Made by a program: the position numbers and the translations under genes. Below the pieces are notes generated by a model that saw only the letters and a list, made by a program, of their open reading frames with translations, was not told the origin of the DNA and searched no databases. Positions 34,331 to 46,556 of a DNA stretch of 64,000 bases are shown here, one piece after another. Source of the stretch: Labia minor (taxonomy: Eukaryota; Arthropoda; Insecta; Dermaptera; Spongiphoridae). Each line of letters begins with the position of its first letter. Positions within the stretch are counted from its first letter, which is position 1. The stretch lies in assembly GCA_963082975.1 (NCBI GenBank), contig OY720345.1, forward strand, positions 75,299,034 through 75,363,033, read 5' to 3'.

Positions 34331-35335
34331 GCTTGAGATTTTTTTTTATTTATAAACACACAACAGCTTCTTTGGAAATTTCATTTCCACTGATTATTTA
34401 CTTAAAATATAAAGAAATACATTAAATTTAAAATGTCTTCATTCTTACAGTCTTTATTTGACCTTTTTGATTAATCTGTGATGTAAGGATTATCAAAAAA
34501 AAAAAAAAAACAAAAAACAAACCAAACAATTCGGTTTTTGTTTTTTATAAATTTTATCTTAAAACATCTTAACAAATATATAATTATATTTAGTTTCTTG
34601 TCTTTTAATATCATTAACTTTTTGCTCAAAAAAAAATTGAATAAATTGAACAAATATTTATTAAAATCATAATTCAAAATATTTTATTAAAATTAGAACA
34701 AAAAATAAAAACTTGGGAATAATTAAAATATACAAAGTTCCACAAATAAAATCTTATGAAAATATCAATTTATTTATTTTTTCTTTCTTACCTATTGCTA
34801 AAAAAATATTTATGTATATCTACACTGCATTTTGTTAGAAATAAGAAAAAATTTCTTATTAGGAGCCTAAAGTAAGAAATAAATAATAATACATGCATTA
34901 TTTAATTATTAAAAATAAATACTTTTAACTATTAGTAAAAAATATATACTTAAAATACTTTTTTATTTCAAATGAATCTTAATATTATTGTTGAACAAAA
35001 AAAAAATTATCTATAAAAACTTAAATGTTATTATAAATTTTAACTTCAACATTTCAATAACTTCATAGATAATAATAATCAAATTGATTATAATAATAAT
35101 AATAATAAACTATTAATTATTAAATAAATTCAACCTTAACTAATTTTATAGGAGAATTATTCATTACTTGAAATATTTTCAAACTTTTAAATTATGATTA
35201 TATTATATATAAACACAATATTATTCAATTATAAATTCAATTTATTTATTTATTATATATTTAGAAATTCAATTTTAAAAAATAAATCTTTAATGAAATA
35301 TGGTTTATGAAGAAAATTTGATCTTTTCTATTTTT
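34331..35335. other. AT-rich DNA, nothing recognised
   Basis: Low-complexity with long A/T runs (for example 34493-34512); no gene is supported. Confidence 0.6.
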
Positions 35336-35918
35336 ACTATCTCGCCAGAGAAGATCACGAAAATATTCGATGTCGAGATTTTGATGTTTTTATACGTTTT
35401 GAATGTTCCTGAATCATTTTCACTAAGGTTGAGAAAAATGTCTGTGTGTGTGTATGTATGTAGACAAGATTACGCAAAAACGATTTGAGCTAGAATCATG
35501 AAATTTGGTAGACGGGCATTATTCAACTTTCGTAGTTTTCTATCAACTTTTGACAAATGTAGCTCACTCGGAAGAGGGTCATTACCTACAACGTTTTGAT
35601 TTTTTTCCTCTAACCTGACCGTAAAAATAAATATATATGTTTGATAGTTTTTTCACATGATTAAAAATTGTATAAAACTGCTATATATAGAATTTCAGCT
35701 TGATTGAATCGCTGAAAGTACAGGAATTAATATTTTAACAAGACTGCAAAACACGCGACAGCACGTGACGTGTTGCCATCAACATAGAGCCAAACACGCG
35801 CTGGTTTAATAAATATTATTTATTAATTTTAATTTATAATTTATAATTAATTAAATTTAATTTAAATATAATATATGTTAATTAATCCAATTCAAATTGC
35901 GAGATAGTCAAGTGGAGA
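35336..35918 (+). repeat. Family A repeat, copy 4
   Basis: Nearly full length. A small deletion removes part of the 5' palindrome (ACTATCTCGCCAGAG runs straight into AAGATCACG), and the 3' terminus stops at AAGTGGAGA, lacking the final CACTCCAGCT. Confidence 0.85.
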
Positions 35919-36340
35919 AATTTTACCAGATATCAATTTGAGTTTTGGGTGATATGATTCATTGGTTAATAATGAAGAATTTATCTACAATCCAATGCAA
36001 TTTTCTATTTCTTTTATTTTTTATGTTTTATTAGCATATAAAAGCACTAGTAGACGACACCCTTAAAATTAGGTAATATGGGCATTCAATTAATAATATT
36101 TAATTTTGTTGGCAACAAAAATAAAAATAAAAATTAGTGATTTGCTTCCTTTATTATTCGAAAAACAAAATATTAAAATATCCAATTGTTCGATCTTCTA
36201 TTCTATAAAAAGTAATTTTTGTGCCGTTTAATCAAACGGTGACTCAAAACTTTTATATTTACACATCTTCAATAGAGAAGGAATTACTTTCATATAACGC
36301 ATTTAGAAATGCTTACACAGAGATCTAATCTTTATTATAC
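35919..36340. other. AT-rich DNA, nothing recognised
   Basis: No supported feature. Confidence 0.5.
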
Positions 36341-37072
36341 TAGCAAAAATTGTATATATGATATACCATACTTTTTTAATGGATATTGTATTAATATTTT
36401 TTTATATTTAAAATATCTTAAAATTTTTTATTTAATTTCGAAATATAATTAAAAATATTTATTTTAATAATATTTTAGAATAAAATTACGAAATATATTT
36501 ATCATTCCCCCCACACAAAAAAAAAACTATTCATGAAGTTAGCAACATATAAAGGAAGGGATTTCAAATAAATTGTTGAATAAATTTGATCTAATAATAT
36601 TAAATAAATTATATTATATTAATTAAAATGTTTTTTTAAATTATAATTATAAATCAAAAGAAAAAAATATAACCTCCTTTCTTAATTAAAATATAGACAG
36701 GTGTCAATATAATTTCAGAATTTATATTATTATCAATAGTAATCGCTATAGTCGAAACAGTCTATAAACTATTGATATTTTGAAAAATATAATGGTGAAT
36801 CCATCTAATTATAACAACATATATATATATATAATATAGGATCAAATATTTTATCAAGTAAATTTGAATATATTTTTCATTTTGAGATGAAAATAAAGTT
36901 ATTTTAATATAATTAGTTTATACCATTTTAGGAAACAAATTTTTGATGGGTCATTTTTAGAAAACCCATTTAACAATTGCAATAAATAATTTAAAAATTG
37001 TAAGATTTTTAGTTTATGATAATACATCATAGTGTATAAATTTGTTAAAGGGTCGGTGTTCCAGGTATTAAA
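36341..37072 (-). repeat. Family K repeat, copy 4
   Basis: Inverted: left end ACTAGCAAAAATTGTATATA matches the complement of the K 3' end, and right end GGTGTTCCAGGTATTA matches the complement of its 5' start. The AT-rich interior is diverged. Confidence 0.5.
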
Positions 37073-37511
37073 TCTTATTATCCCATATTAAATATACAAG
37101 TGTGAACTAGTGGTACACTTACTCTAATTGTTTATATTATTTTATTTAAAACTAGTGATGTAATGGTAAAATAAGAAATAAAGGAAAACATAGTGGGAGC
37201 AAAAAAAAGTCCTATTTTCAGTAAACTATTTTTTCCATATGTTTTTATTTTTTCTTATTCTTACTATATAAAATACTAGCTGCTCAGAGCTCCTTCGTCG
37301 CTCTTCACATCTAGACGGGGGCTCCGCCCCCTGTACCCCCGAGTGGTACATAGTATTTGGTTGAAAGTAGTAAAAGGTTTTCATCCATTTTGTTTCAATC
37401 AATGTATAACATAAAACATTCATTTCTTATTGTGTGATTATTTAAAATATATTTTAATTTAATCAGTAATTTAATTATATATATTTTTATTGAATATGTT
37501 ATAACTATCTA

Positions 37512-38190
37512 CTCGAAAGTTCTTGGCAGCTACAACCACATTTCTCCAAGTGTCCTTATCCTGAGCCTCTGTTCCATCTTTCTTACATCATTCCCTGGTG
37601 TCCTCATCTTTGGCCCATAAATGCTGGGAAGAATCCTATTCTCAAATACTCTGAATCCACTCTCATCTCCTAAGATCATAGACCATGTCTTACACTCATA
37701 TAATACAACAGACAAAATAATTGTTTTATATATTTTAATTTTCATTCCCTTTTATAATAATTTTGATGAGATAAGCCTCTTTACTGCATGATAACAGGCG
37801 TTTCCCGATTGCAACTTCGATTTAAATTCTTCTCAAATATTATTATCCTTCGTGATTACATTCAATTTTTCTACATATTCAAATTCTACATTTTGTATGT
37901 TAATACTGCTCCTGTTTGTTTCTAAATATATTTATTTATCATTATTAATTTCAAACCTCATCTCTTTTCCTACCTCGATTAATTTTTCCTCGCTATCTGT
38001 AATTGCAATTGCCGAATCTCCTATTATATTTAAGTCGTCTGGGTCACCTAATATTTTACAATTATTTCCGCATCTTACTCTTTCTTTACTACCTTCAAGA
38101 TATATTTTAAGATCAAAATTTGAAAAAGTTTATCCGGATCTATTGAGTCATACTTATGTTTTACTAAAGTCTACAAATAATTAGTGAACA
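37512..38190 (-). pseudogene. LINE reverse transcriptase fragment inside the Helitron
   Basis: Minus strand, in shifting frames: LNIIGDSAIAITDSEEKLIE then VGKEMRFEINNDK (region just after the catalytic palm), NVEFEYVEKLNVIT, EEFKSKLQSGNACYHAVKR, then KIKIYKTIILSVVLYECKTW and GDESGFRVFENRILPSIYGPK (thumb and connection). This is the classic C-terminal half of an insect LINE reverse transcriptase. The order is correct, but stops interrupt it and the catalytic YxDD box is not visible. The plus-strand frame at 37852-38184 is its antisense shadow. Confidence 0.7.
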
Positions 38191-39097
38191 GAGATATTGA
38201 ATTCGCGGTTTTTTTAATATCTGTCATAATGAAAATATCTTAATTAATGTTGATCGATTTGGCATGAACCCGCAATGATATCGTCTAATATTTCCTCCGC
38301 CTATAGTTATAAGTATTGTATATGTTATAATAGAGTATAATATTTCTTGATCATTTCATTTTGATATTTTAATTTCATTGCTTGATTTTTATTGAATATT
38401 TTTAATTATAATAAAATTTTAGAAAATGCAAAGTTAGAGACTTGAGACAATTTATAAAAATTAACGGTATAAAAGTATAGATAAAACTAAAGATAAATTA
38501 ACAATATATACATTCATTAATAGTATTAAATTAAATTAATGGATTTATTTGATTTTTTATTATTAAGTTCATTTATTAATTTTTTTAGATCATAGTTAAT
38601 TCCCTCCCTTAAAATAAAAGAAGTATTCAAATATAGAAAGAATAAATACAAAATAATTTAAGTTAAATATGATTTAAATATTTTATTATATTAATTAAAA
38701 TGAGAACTTTTAGAATAAATTATTTAATTGAAATGATATTTGAATATTAGAATTTAAAATAAAAAGTTAAATATTATAATAATTCTTTGATTGCTAGTTA
38801 TATACATTGTGTAAAATGAGTCCGCCAGTCAGTGGGCCACGCCTGGCTCTTGAATGAACAACACGGAGAACTATATAAACTTTAAAAAATTAAATTCTGC
38901 GGTTATTGATTAGAATTAGATATTAATAAAATCTATAGCCTATGTTACCATAGAGATATATAAGAATATTGTGATATAATTTCATAGAAATCGTTTCTTA
39001 TTTTTTGATGTTCATAATTCTAAATTACCGGTAAAGTGTCGGTTAAGTAGGAAATTTCTTTTTTGTTTGTTTCTATGACAGCAAAAAAGTAAACAAA

Positions 39098-39100
<3 letters not shown>

Positions 39101-39128
<28 letters not shown>

Positions 39129-39145
39129 CATACATACATACATAC
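39101..39145. repeat. (CATA)n microsatellite
   Basis: About eleven CATA units directly inside the TC end of the Helitron. Confidence 0.9.
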
Positions 39146-39311
39146 AAACACTCTCCTTTATATATATAGATTAACAAACACAAAAACAGAAATTCTATTA
39201 GTAGATTTAAATGGGAATTGTCGGGACATGAAAAAGTACTGGACTCGTTCCGGTTCTGAAAAAAGGTAAGGGAACGTCGTTCCCCCGCGTTCCCCTCCCA
39301 ATACACCAATG

Positions 39312-39568
39312 TATAAAACTCCAAGATATTATTATATTCACTCTCTACAAAAAAAATATTAATGTCCTATTATAGGTTTTTTTAGTTCCTCTTGGGGCGG
39401 GTTTCTTCGATCATGTTAAATATTTTTTTTTTGGAAAATTATTTTATTTTTTGCACCTAATTAATTAGTATTTAATTGGAAGTCATTAGTATAAATTTAA
39501 TTGATCATAACTAGATATATACACACATTAATGTATATATATATAAATATAAAGATAGTTATTAGTTT
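39312..39568. other. AT-rich DNA, nothing recognised
   Basis: No supported feature. Confidence 0.5.
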
Positions 39569-39569
39569 T

Positions 39570-40150
39570 AGATTCCTTTAAAGATGATGTCGATGAATTG
39601 ATTAAAAAGGATTGTATCTTTTCGACATCTTGCATCATGGCAATCGTTTGTTGCTCTGGGGCCGGAATCGCGTCCCAATGCCTGCAATCCACAACGCATC
39701 TTTAATTAGCCGTGTCTTTGGAGCCCAGTCCACTTCTTAGAGGAGAAGAACCACACCGAGAAAAAAATAAACAATGAAAATTACGCGATTTAGCACATGT
39801 ATTGTTCGTTACCCAATATGGAATGTGCAATTTTGTTTTCCAAGTTCTTCCAAAGAAAAATTAAAACAAAAATAATAAAAAAATATTCATTATTTAACAT
39901 TGGCCTTGGACTATATTCTCGAAGCTGATTTGAGATAGCTTGTTGCGATATTATATTTAACCTTCTTTCAACATTCTATTTAGTAGAAGAAGCTCCGTTT
40001 AGCGATTTCCGAACCGGAAACACGCCGTTTTGCTCTTCAGTTATGCAACTAACCTTCCCGGAATTGAAATGATAGCCTTTGGATAAAGAGAAATAAATGC
40101 ATTTGGCGATTTATATTTAGATTCGTGAAAAAGAAATTAGTTTCTGTTGT
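39570..40150. promoter_or_regulatory. Single-copy islands of mixed composition, candidate regulatory
   Basis: Two richer patches, 39590-39760 (GGGGCCGGAATCGCGTCCC, CATCTTTAATTAGCCGTGTC) and 39960-40110 (CCGAACCGGAAACACGCCG), separated by AT-rich sequence. TTAATTAG and AATTA words could be homeodomain sites but are common in AT-rich DNA. No coding frame is convincing. Confidence 0.22.
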
Positions 40151-40373
40151 AATATTAGATGAACAATACTTGAAAAAAAAAATTGTTACTGCAAAAAAAT
40201 AAAAGAAACAAGTTATTGCAATCATCTAAAATATCTGTAAAAAGTTCAAGGAGAAGATGTACTAAATATTGGATATTTTGTTAATTGAATAAATTCAATA
40301 TAAATGAAAAATAAAACATAAAAAAAACTGCAAATAGATTGAAATATATTGTCAAAATGTTTAGAAAAAAAAA

Positions 40374-40612
40374 CCTTGGCGGCAAGTCTAGGGGGGCGGC
40401 GCGAGCCGCCTTAAAAGTACTTATTCTTTTTATATGTTCTAAAAAAAAGGTCAAATGATTTTGTGATCAGGATCTTAAATACTTTCGATTTTTTTTTCAA
40501 TTTTTTAAAAAACTAAATTAACTTAAATTTACTTTATCTTTTTTATTTGTAAATTTTTAACAACTTTGGGAGAAGGGGTTGGTTTAGGGGAAATTATTCT
40601 CGCACCCTGGAG
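40374..40612. repeat. Probable hAT-related MITE (M6)
   Basis: Contains GGGGGGCGGCGCGAGCCGCC at its left and the module TGTTCTAAAAAAAAGGTCAAA shared with M1 and M2; right end near CGCACCCTGGAGGC. Clear termini and a target duplication could not be defined. Confidence 0.4.
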
Positions 40613-42155
40613 GCATTTGATAAATATAAATTCATTAATAGAAAAGTTTCCTCGAGTGATAATCAATATAAATGACGATTTAATTCCATTGGTTGAAGAT
40701 AGGAATTAGACAGAGATAGCTTAGCATAGAGACAATTAGGGAAATGATAGTAAGAATATTTAAATTTTCGTTTTTTACTGAATTAAGCTTTTATATAAAG
40801 TATTATAAAATAATATGTTGTCAATTTAATATTTTTCCCTTATTTTAAAATATCTTTTGTCCATTTGATGTTTGACCATAAAATTATTATAAATTATAAT
40901 TATTATAACTAGCCATTCCCGGAATCATAAGATTTTTCTTAAAGGGACATTATAAAACAACATTTCAAATACTTACAAAACAACACAATGTTAACCTTAT
41001 TCAAATCATCGTAATAATTTTTTATTTTTTTTATTTGACACTTATTTAATTTAACAAAACATATTTTTAAAAAATTAAAGTTAGTTACAATTTGTAACTT
41101 ACAAATTAATAATTTTGAAAATTTATAACTAACTTCATAATGTTATAGATATCATATAAATACGACTGAAATTTTATATATTCATTATAATTATAATTAT
41201 TATTAAATTAATATAAATTATTATAAGATTATAAAAATTTAAATTGTGTTTAAATTTTAAATATTTTTTTAAAATAGATTTTTGAATTAGAAAATGCCCC
41301 TAAGGATTTATTTGAAATTCTCTATTTTTTCTATTCTCTTATTTGACCTTCTCAAACTAAAACAAAATCTAACTGTTTGGTTTTTATCTAGGGGGAAATT
41401 AATTTAAAATGCATTTTTCATGACAAAATAAAATAATTATACATTTCAATGATTCAAATGGTTTACTAATCTACCAACCGAAACATTATAGACGAAATTT
41501 ATTCTTGGATTTTTTAAATTGTAATATTCGTTTGAAAGATGTAATTAGTATTTGATTAACAAACAAATAAAATAAAATCATAGTACAATATCTCCTAAAG
41601 TTAAAATGAAAATGTCTAAAAATGTTTTTATTTCAATATTTATTTGAATATTATTTTACTTATTTTTTGTATTTAGTCTCATATACTTTTTTCTTAATTA
41701 TAAATTTTTTATATATTTAATATATTGTGCAAATATATTTATTTATATTGAATATAAAAACAATAATAATAAAAAAAAAATTGAAAGGACTGCTGATTAA
41801 GTGCATTTTCTGCGAGAATGAAAACGAAACCTCTCATTGTTTAATAATTGAGGTGAAGCAACGTGTGACATTGAAAGAATCTCTCTTTATGACTGATTAT
41901 AGTTAATCTCATCTTTTCATAGAATAATTTCATTATTTTTCAATCTTTAACCTTGTTAATTATGCACAGTTAATTGACTATGCAGTTAATGGTTTAATTA
42001 TCTTTTAAATTGTTATTGTATTCTTAAACTTATTTCATATTGTTTCTAAAAAGTGAAAGTTTTGAATGGATATATATATATATACAATATATATTTTGGT
42101 TATATTAATGAAGTGATTTTGTTAATTTTAAATTTTGATAATATTTAAATCTTGA
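40613..42155. other. AT-rich DNA; faint LINE-tail resemblance at its start
   Basis: 40690-40760 (GGTTGAAGATAGGAATTAGA) faintly resembles the LINE C-terminal tail but is too degraded to call. A (TA)n tract lies near 42070. No gene is supported. Confidence 0.5.
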
Positions 42156-42159
42156 GTGT

Positions 42160-42650
42160 ATGGTTAAATAACAATGATTAACAACAAAATTGTTCGTCTC
42201 CACCCCTGATATACAATAGCCAGTTGACTCTATGATTGAGGGGTGACCTTCAGGTGCGATTGACGATAAAGTTACTTCTCGAAATTGGCCGTATATCCCT
42301 TTTTGGGTGTAGAAACACGCGCAGAGTCGGAAACAGATCAAGGCCGATTGAAAGAGAGTGTTTTCTTCTAGGAGCCGTGAGAACTACTAAAGATGAACGG
42401 CTGGAGGGGTAACGGGATCGCCCTCGCCCCCTCCCTCCCCCTTCCCTCTGTTTAAGACAATATGAACAAGACAGGAAATGCGCCTACCAACGCCTTCGCA
42501 GAAAGAAAAGAGGTCTTTGCCTCGAAATTCAACTTTGACAATAGCATACAGAAGAGATCTTGCATTGATATTTGCTAGTAAATATCATAAACATGGAGAG
42601 TTGAATGCGCTGAATTATACTTTTGATCGTTGACTGGTGTGTGTTGGAAA
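42160..42650. promoter_or_regulatory. GC-richer single-copy island, candidate regulatory element
   Basis: About 490 bp of high complexity, including GGCTGGAGGGGTAACGGGAT, a C-rich pyrimidine tract (42423-42450) and CGCGCAGAGTCGGAAAC. No repeat match in the window. The minus-strand frame at 42105-42341 has no recognised domain. Could be a promoter-proximal or conserved non-coding element. Confidence 0.25.
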
Positions 42651-43870
42651 TTTAAATTATTTTTCTGTTTTTTTTTTGTTTTTTTTTGTAATAACACCTT
42701 ATTGTTAACTTTTTATATTTATTATATAAACAAACAAATCAAATTTCACAAGGAGCTCTCAGGGATACTCACAACATTTGAAAACAAACACACAATTAAA
42801 GATTAGAATGTTGTGTAATCGTAATATATTGTTTTCTTGAAAATATGATACATATTATTAAAATAAACAAATAAATAAATGAAAATTACAAAGGCATAAA
42901 TCTATTTCAATGATATTGATTCAAATTTTCATTCATAGTAACTAAAATGTATAATCATGTTATCCAATTTGCTGACATCTCAACCTACACCTGACAATCT
43001 CTGAAATATTAAATCTCATTCGAGGACATAACATATAACTCATTATAGCTATTTTACATATATCAACCTTTATTCTAATTTTTTTATTTTAATCTATCTA
43101 TTGTATAATATGAATTTTAACAAATTCCTAAATTTTGATAAAATATTTTAAAACAATCAAATGAAAAAAAATTATTACGATTTGTATATTAAATATTGAA
43201 AAATTAATTAATTAATGAAATTCACAATAATAATTTTAATTCAAACTTTAACTAAAAGATCATTTACCATTTATTTAATATTTAATTAATTAATCAAATT
43301 AAAAGGTATTAAAATATGTATTATTTAAGTATTTCGTAAAAACTTATGAGTAGTATTATACTTCAACTACTACTATAATAGTAAGATTCCTATTAGATAT
43401 AGAGAGATGGGAAGGGAGCATCACTGTGCCGCCTTCACCCCAACTCCTTTTAATAGTCATATATGTTATATGTGGACGTTTCATGATTCATCGGTCGAGA
43501 TTTCCTATTAACGTTTTTTTTTCTTTTACGATCGTTTATGAGCAAGTGATTAATCACTATGTGCCAATGATATAATTAATGACAATAGTGTTATTATATC
43601 AATAAATAAAACACATAAATAGAATATTCTCTTTAATTAATACCCTTGAAAACAAAAACAACTTTTATTTTTTAAATTGAAGATTTAATTTTTAATAAAA
43701 TTGAAATTGCAAATTATTTATAATAAATTTAGATAATTAATTAAGAAATATAAAAATAAACAAATAATTTCTTTTTTATGAATAGAATAAATAAATAGTT
43801 TATTTTATTTTTATTTTATGAATATTTATATTAGAGCGAATCAAAAATATTTAATATTAAAAAATATTTC
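42651..43870. other. AT-rich DNA, nothing recognised
   Basis: Mostly A/T-rich; a slightly richer spot at 43400-43450. No gene or RNA is supported. Confidence 0.55.
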
Positions 43871-43877
43871 GATTTAC

Positions 43878-44017
43878 TCTTCGGTGGTTTTGTGGTTAGC
43901 ACGACAGTCTACCTCATTGAAGATTCGAATTTGAGCTTAGGGAAATTCAATAATGAATAATTTCCCTTTAAAGTTCTACGTGATCCTCCGGGTTTATTGG
44001 CAAATAATAATAATTAA
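43878..44017 (+). repeat. tRNA-derived SINE
   Basis: The clearest SINE head in the window: A-box region TGGTTTTGTGGTTAGCACG and, about 30 nt later, the B-box-like GATTCGAATTTGAG, followed by a body (GTGATCCTCCGGGTTTATTG) and an (AAT)n-type tail at 44005-44017. These are the internal RNA polymerase III promoter boxes. The copy is short and no target duplication was found. Confidence 0.65.
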
Positions 44018-44140
44018 ATATTTTCTTAAAATATATCCATGAATACATTGAATTTTTGTAAAAATGAATAAAATAATCTCTTAATAAAAAAATAAATAAA
44101 TAGGTGGTACATTATCATATTACTAACTTGAGTAATTTTT

Positions 44141-44737
44141 ACTCGCCAGAGATAGTATTGCGATCACGAAAATTTTCGATGTTGAGATTTTGATGTTTTT
44201 ATACGTTTTGAAGGTTCCTGAATCATTTTCACTAAGGTTGAGAAAAACGTCTGTGTGTGTGTATATGTGCGTGTGTGTATGTATGTAGACAAGATTAGCT
44301 AGAATCATGAAATTTGGTATACGGGCATTATTCAACATTCGTAGTTTTCTATCAACTTCTGAGAAATGTAGATCAACCGGAAGAGGGTCATTACCTACAA
44401 CGTTTTGATTTTTTTTCTTCTAAAGTGACCGTAAAAATAAAGATATATTTTTGATAATTTTTTACATTATTAATAATTGTATAAAACTGCTATTTATAGA
44501 ATTTCAACTTGATTGAATCGCTGAAAGTACCAGAATTAATTTTTTAACACTGCAAATCTCATGCGCCAACACGTGACGTGGTACCATCAACCAAGAGCCA
44601 AACATGCGCTGGTTTAATAAATATGATTTATTAATTTTAATTTATAATTTATTTTTAATTAAATATAATTTCAATATAATATATTATGTTATTTAATCCA
44701 ATTCAAATTGCGAGTTAGTCGAGTGGAGACACTCCAG
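44141..44737 (+). repeat. Family A repeat, copy 5
   Basis: Full length apart from loss of three bases in the 5' palindrome (ACTCGCCAGAGATAGT) and a short deletion after the GT tract where GACAAGATTAGCTAG replaces the fuller core lead. 3' end CACTCCAG is present. Confidence 0.87.
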
Positions 44738-44740
44738 ATT

Positions 44741-44776
44741 TTTACCAACCAACTTTAGTAAGGGAGGTATTGTTAT
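44741..44776 (+). repeat. Short family B fragment abutting family A
   Basis: TTTTTACCAACCAACTTTAG then TAAGGGAGGTATTGTT matches one internal border of family B. A similar fragment abuts another family-A 3' end at 61104. Confidence 0.5.
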
Positions 44777-46317
44777 ATATTAAAATAAGTTTCGATAATG
44801 TTTAAAAATTAAATTAAATTACATTTTTTTTAAAAATTCATTATTCTCTCAAGCACTTGATTATAAGTGATTGCAAAATTAAAGAGGGGAAAAAAATTAT
44901 TTTTTCAATATAAATCGATTACTTTTGAAAATTATTTTGATAACAATTATAGATAATCGTATGTAATTTAAAATGAATGAAGAATTTAACTTATTTAAAA
45001 GTTAATAAATAATAAAACTCATTTTCTTTGCAGTTCGATTGCTTGTTTTTGTTTTTTTGTAAACAAATAAGGTTCCGCTTTATTTCTACAGGATCTAAAC
45101 ATTGTCTACCTCTTACATCATATCATGTGAACTCCCCAACAATTTTTTTCTGTCTCCCTCTCACTCTCTCTCATTAATGTAATTAATTTTATAACTTGGT
45201 CTTTCCATAAATATATATCTTTAATGACAATAAATGGACTATTTAAAATTGATCTTATATGTTTTTATATCAATCAACAATCCTATAATTTTCAATAAGA
45301 TCCATTAGCCATGAATCACACGTTATGCGTTGGAACGTCATGAGAAGCTTGAAAGTGTTTTGAAAAATGGAGCATTCTTCAGGCATTTCCATCACGTTTT
45401 TATCATTCACAATAAATTGTATTTTTTTTTTTTCATATTAAGATTTATTAAATCCGTCTATCAATTGAGTTAAATGTTTCAAACGTTAGAAAATTATGAC
45501 TTCCATAAGTTACATAAGGATGACTAGATTTTTTTTTTCAATTTAAAACAAATGAATGGAATAAGAAAAAAAAATGAATATTTATTTATAAATAAAAGTT
45601 TTTCAATTTGTCTTATTTAATTTTTTTATTAATGATAAAATAACTTGAAAAATAAGAAAATTAATTTATTTGAAAAACAAAAAACAAACAAATAAATTAT
45701 TAATATTTTCCGATCATCACTTTTACATTCAATTTCATTTTGTAACGGAATTTTGTAAATTAAACCACATATTGATATTTGTTATTGTAAATTTATTCAA
45801 AAAATACAAACATATACACAACGTTTCGATTGCTACTTCTGCAATCGTTATCAAGCGACTGCACTGTTCGAGTGTCCAGTGACAAGTGAATAAATTTACA
45901 ATAAGAAATATCAATATGTGGTTTTAATTTACGAAATTCCGTTATAAATAAAAACAACCACCAAAGCTTTAATAATTTAATATCTACAATTTCATTTTGA
46001 TTATATATAAATACTAAGGTTTAATAACTGACTATATTTATATTAAAATTGATAACGAAAAAATTTTAGAAAAATTCTATATATATATATATATTTAAAA
46101 AACAAAATTAATTAAATTGTGTTTTGGGAAACAAAATTATCTTATAATTAAAGAAAGTAATGGATCTCAATAAAAAAACATGGAACATTTTGTACTTTCA
46201 TGTGTTAATAAAAAAATAAAATAAATTCTACTAAATGATCTATTATGGTTATTTGATATATTTATTAATATGATAAATATAAATAATTTGTAAAACATTT
46301 TTAGACATAGGGTGTTA
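44777..46317. other. AT-rich DNA, nothing recognised
   Basis: A/T-rich. A short richer patch at 45300-45400 and a 70-residue frame at 45670-45882 show no recognisable domain. No gene is called. Confidence 0.55.
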
Positions 46318-46556
46318 AAATCGGGAAGGAAAGGACATGTGGCTAGAATGGGAGAGGAAAGAATGGCGAAAAATATATTGGTGGGGAGACCGATTGGGAA
46401 ATGTCCGCTTGGAAGACCAAGGACGCGTTGGTGGACAATGTAGGAAGGAACGTGAGAGAGATGGGAGAAAGTAAGAGAGTTGGATGATTATAGCTTAGGA
46501 TAGGGACACTTGAAGAAATGTGGTTGCTGCGACCTAGAAATAAAGATAGATCGAGT
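46318..46556 (+). pseudogene. LINE 3' fragment
   Basis: The plus strand reads GHVARMGEERMAKNILVGRP then IGKCPLGRPRTRW before a frameshift. It continues in other frames to a GTGGTTGCTGCGACC match to the AAAK tail and ends with a vestigial GATA tail (46540-46552). 5'-truncated and frameshifted. Confidence 0.72.

Larger units (their letters stand above)
37276..39170 (-). mobile_element. Non-autonomous Helitron H2
   Basis: On the minus strand it begins TCTATATATATAAAGGAGAG after A and ends CTAG before T. Near the CTAG end are a weakened hairpin (AGAGC...GCTCT) and the GGGGGCTCCGCCCCC hairpin shared with H1. Comparison with the uninterrupted MITE at 16019 shows the insertion fell exactly between A and T (16765/16766), with no duplication. 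The 1,895-bp interior contains LINE reverse-transcriptase sequence (37512-38190), the AGTGGGCCACGCC segment shared with 29520, and a (CATA)n tract near its TC end. No helicase is encoded. Confidence 0.88.
37154..39311 (+). mobile_element. hAT-type MITE L, copy 2, split by a Helitron
   Basis: Left part 37154-37275 and right part 39171-39311 match copy 1 (16019-16907): AGTGATGTAATGGTAAAATA at left, GTCGGGACATGAAAAAGTAC and GGAACGTCGTTCCCCCG at right, ending AATACACCAATG. Flanks TTTAAAAC (37146-37153) and TATAAAAC (39312-39319) match at 7 of 8. The Helitron between them is the later insertion. Confidence 0.83.

Noticed and set aside
37852..38184. 110-residue plus-strand frame
   Set aside because: Antisense of the LINE reverse transcriptase motifs, which read sensibly on the minus strand.
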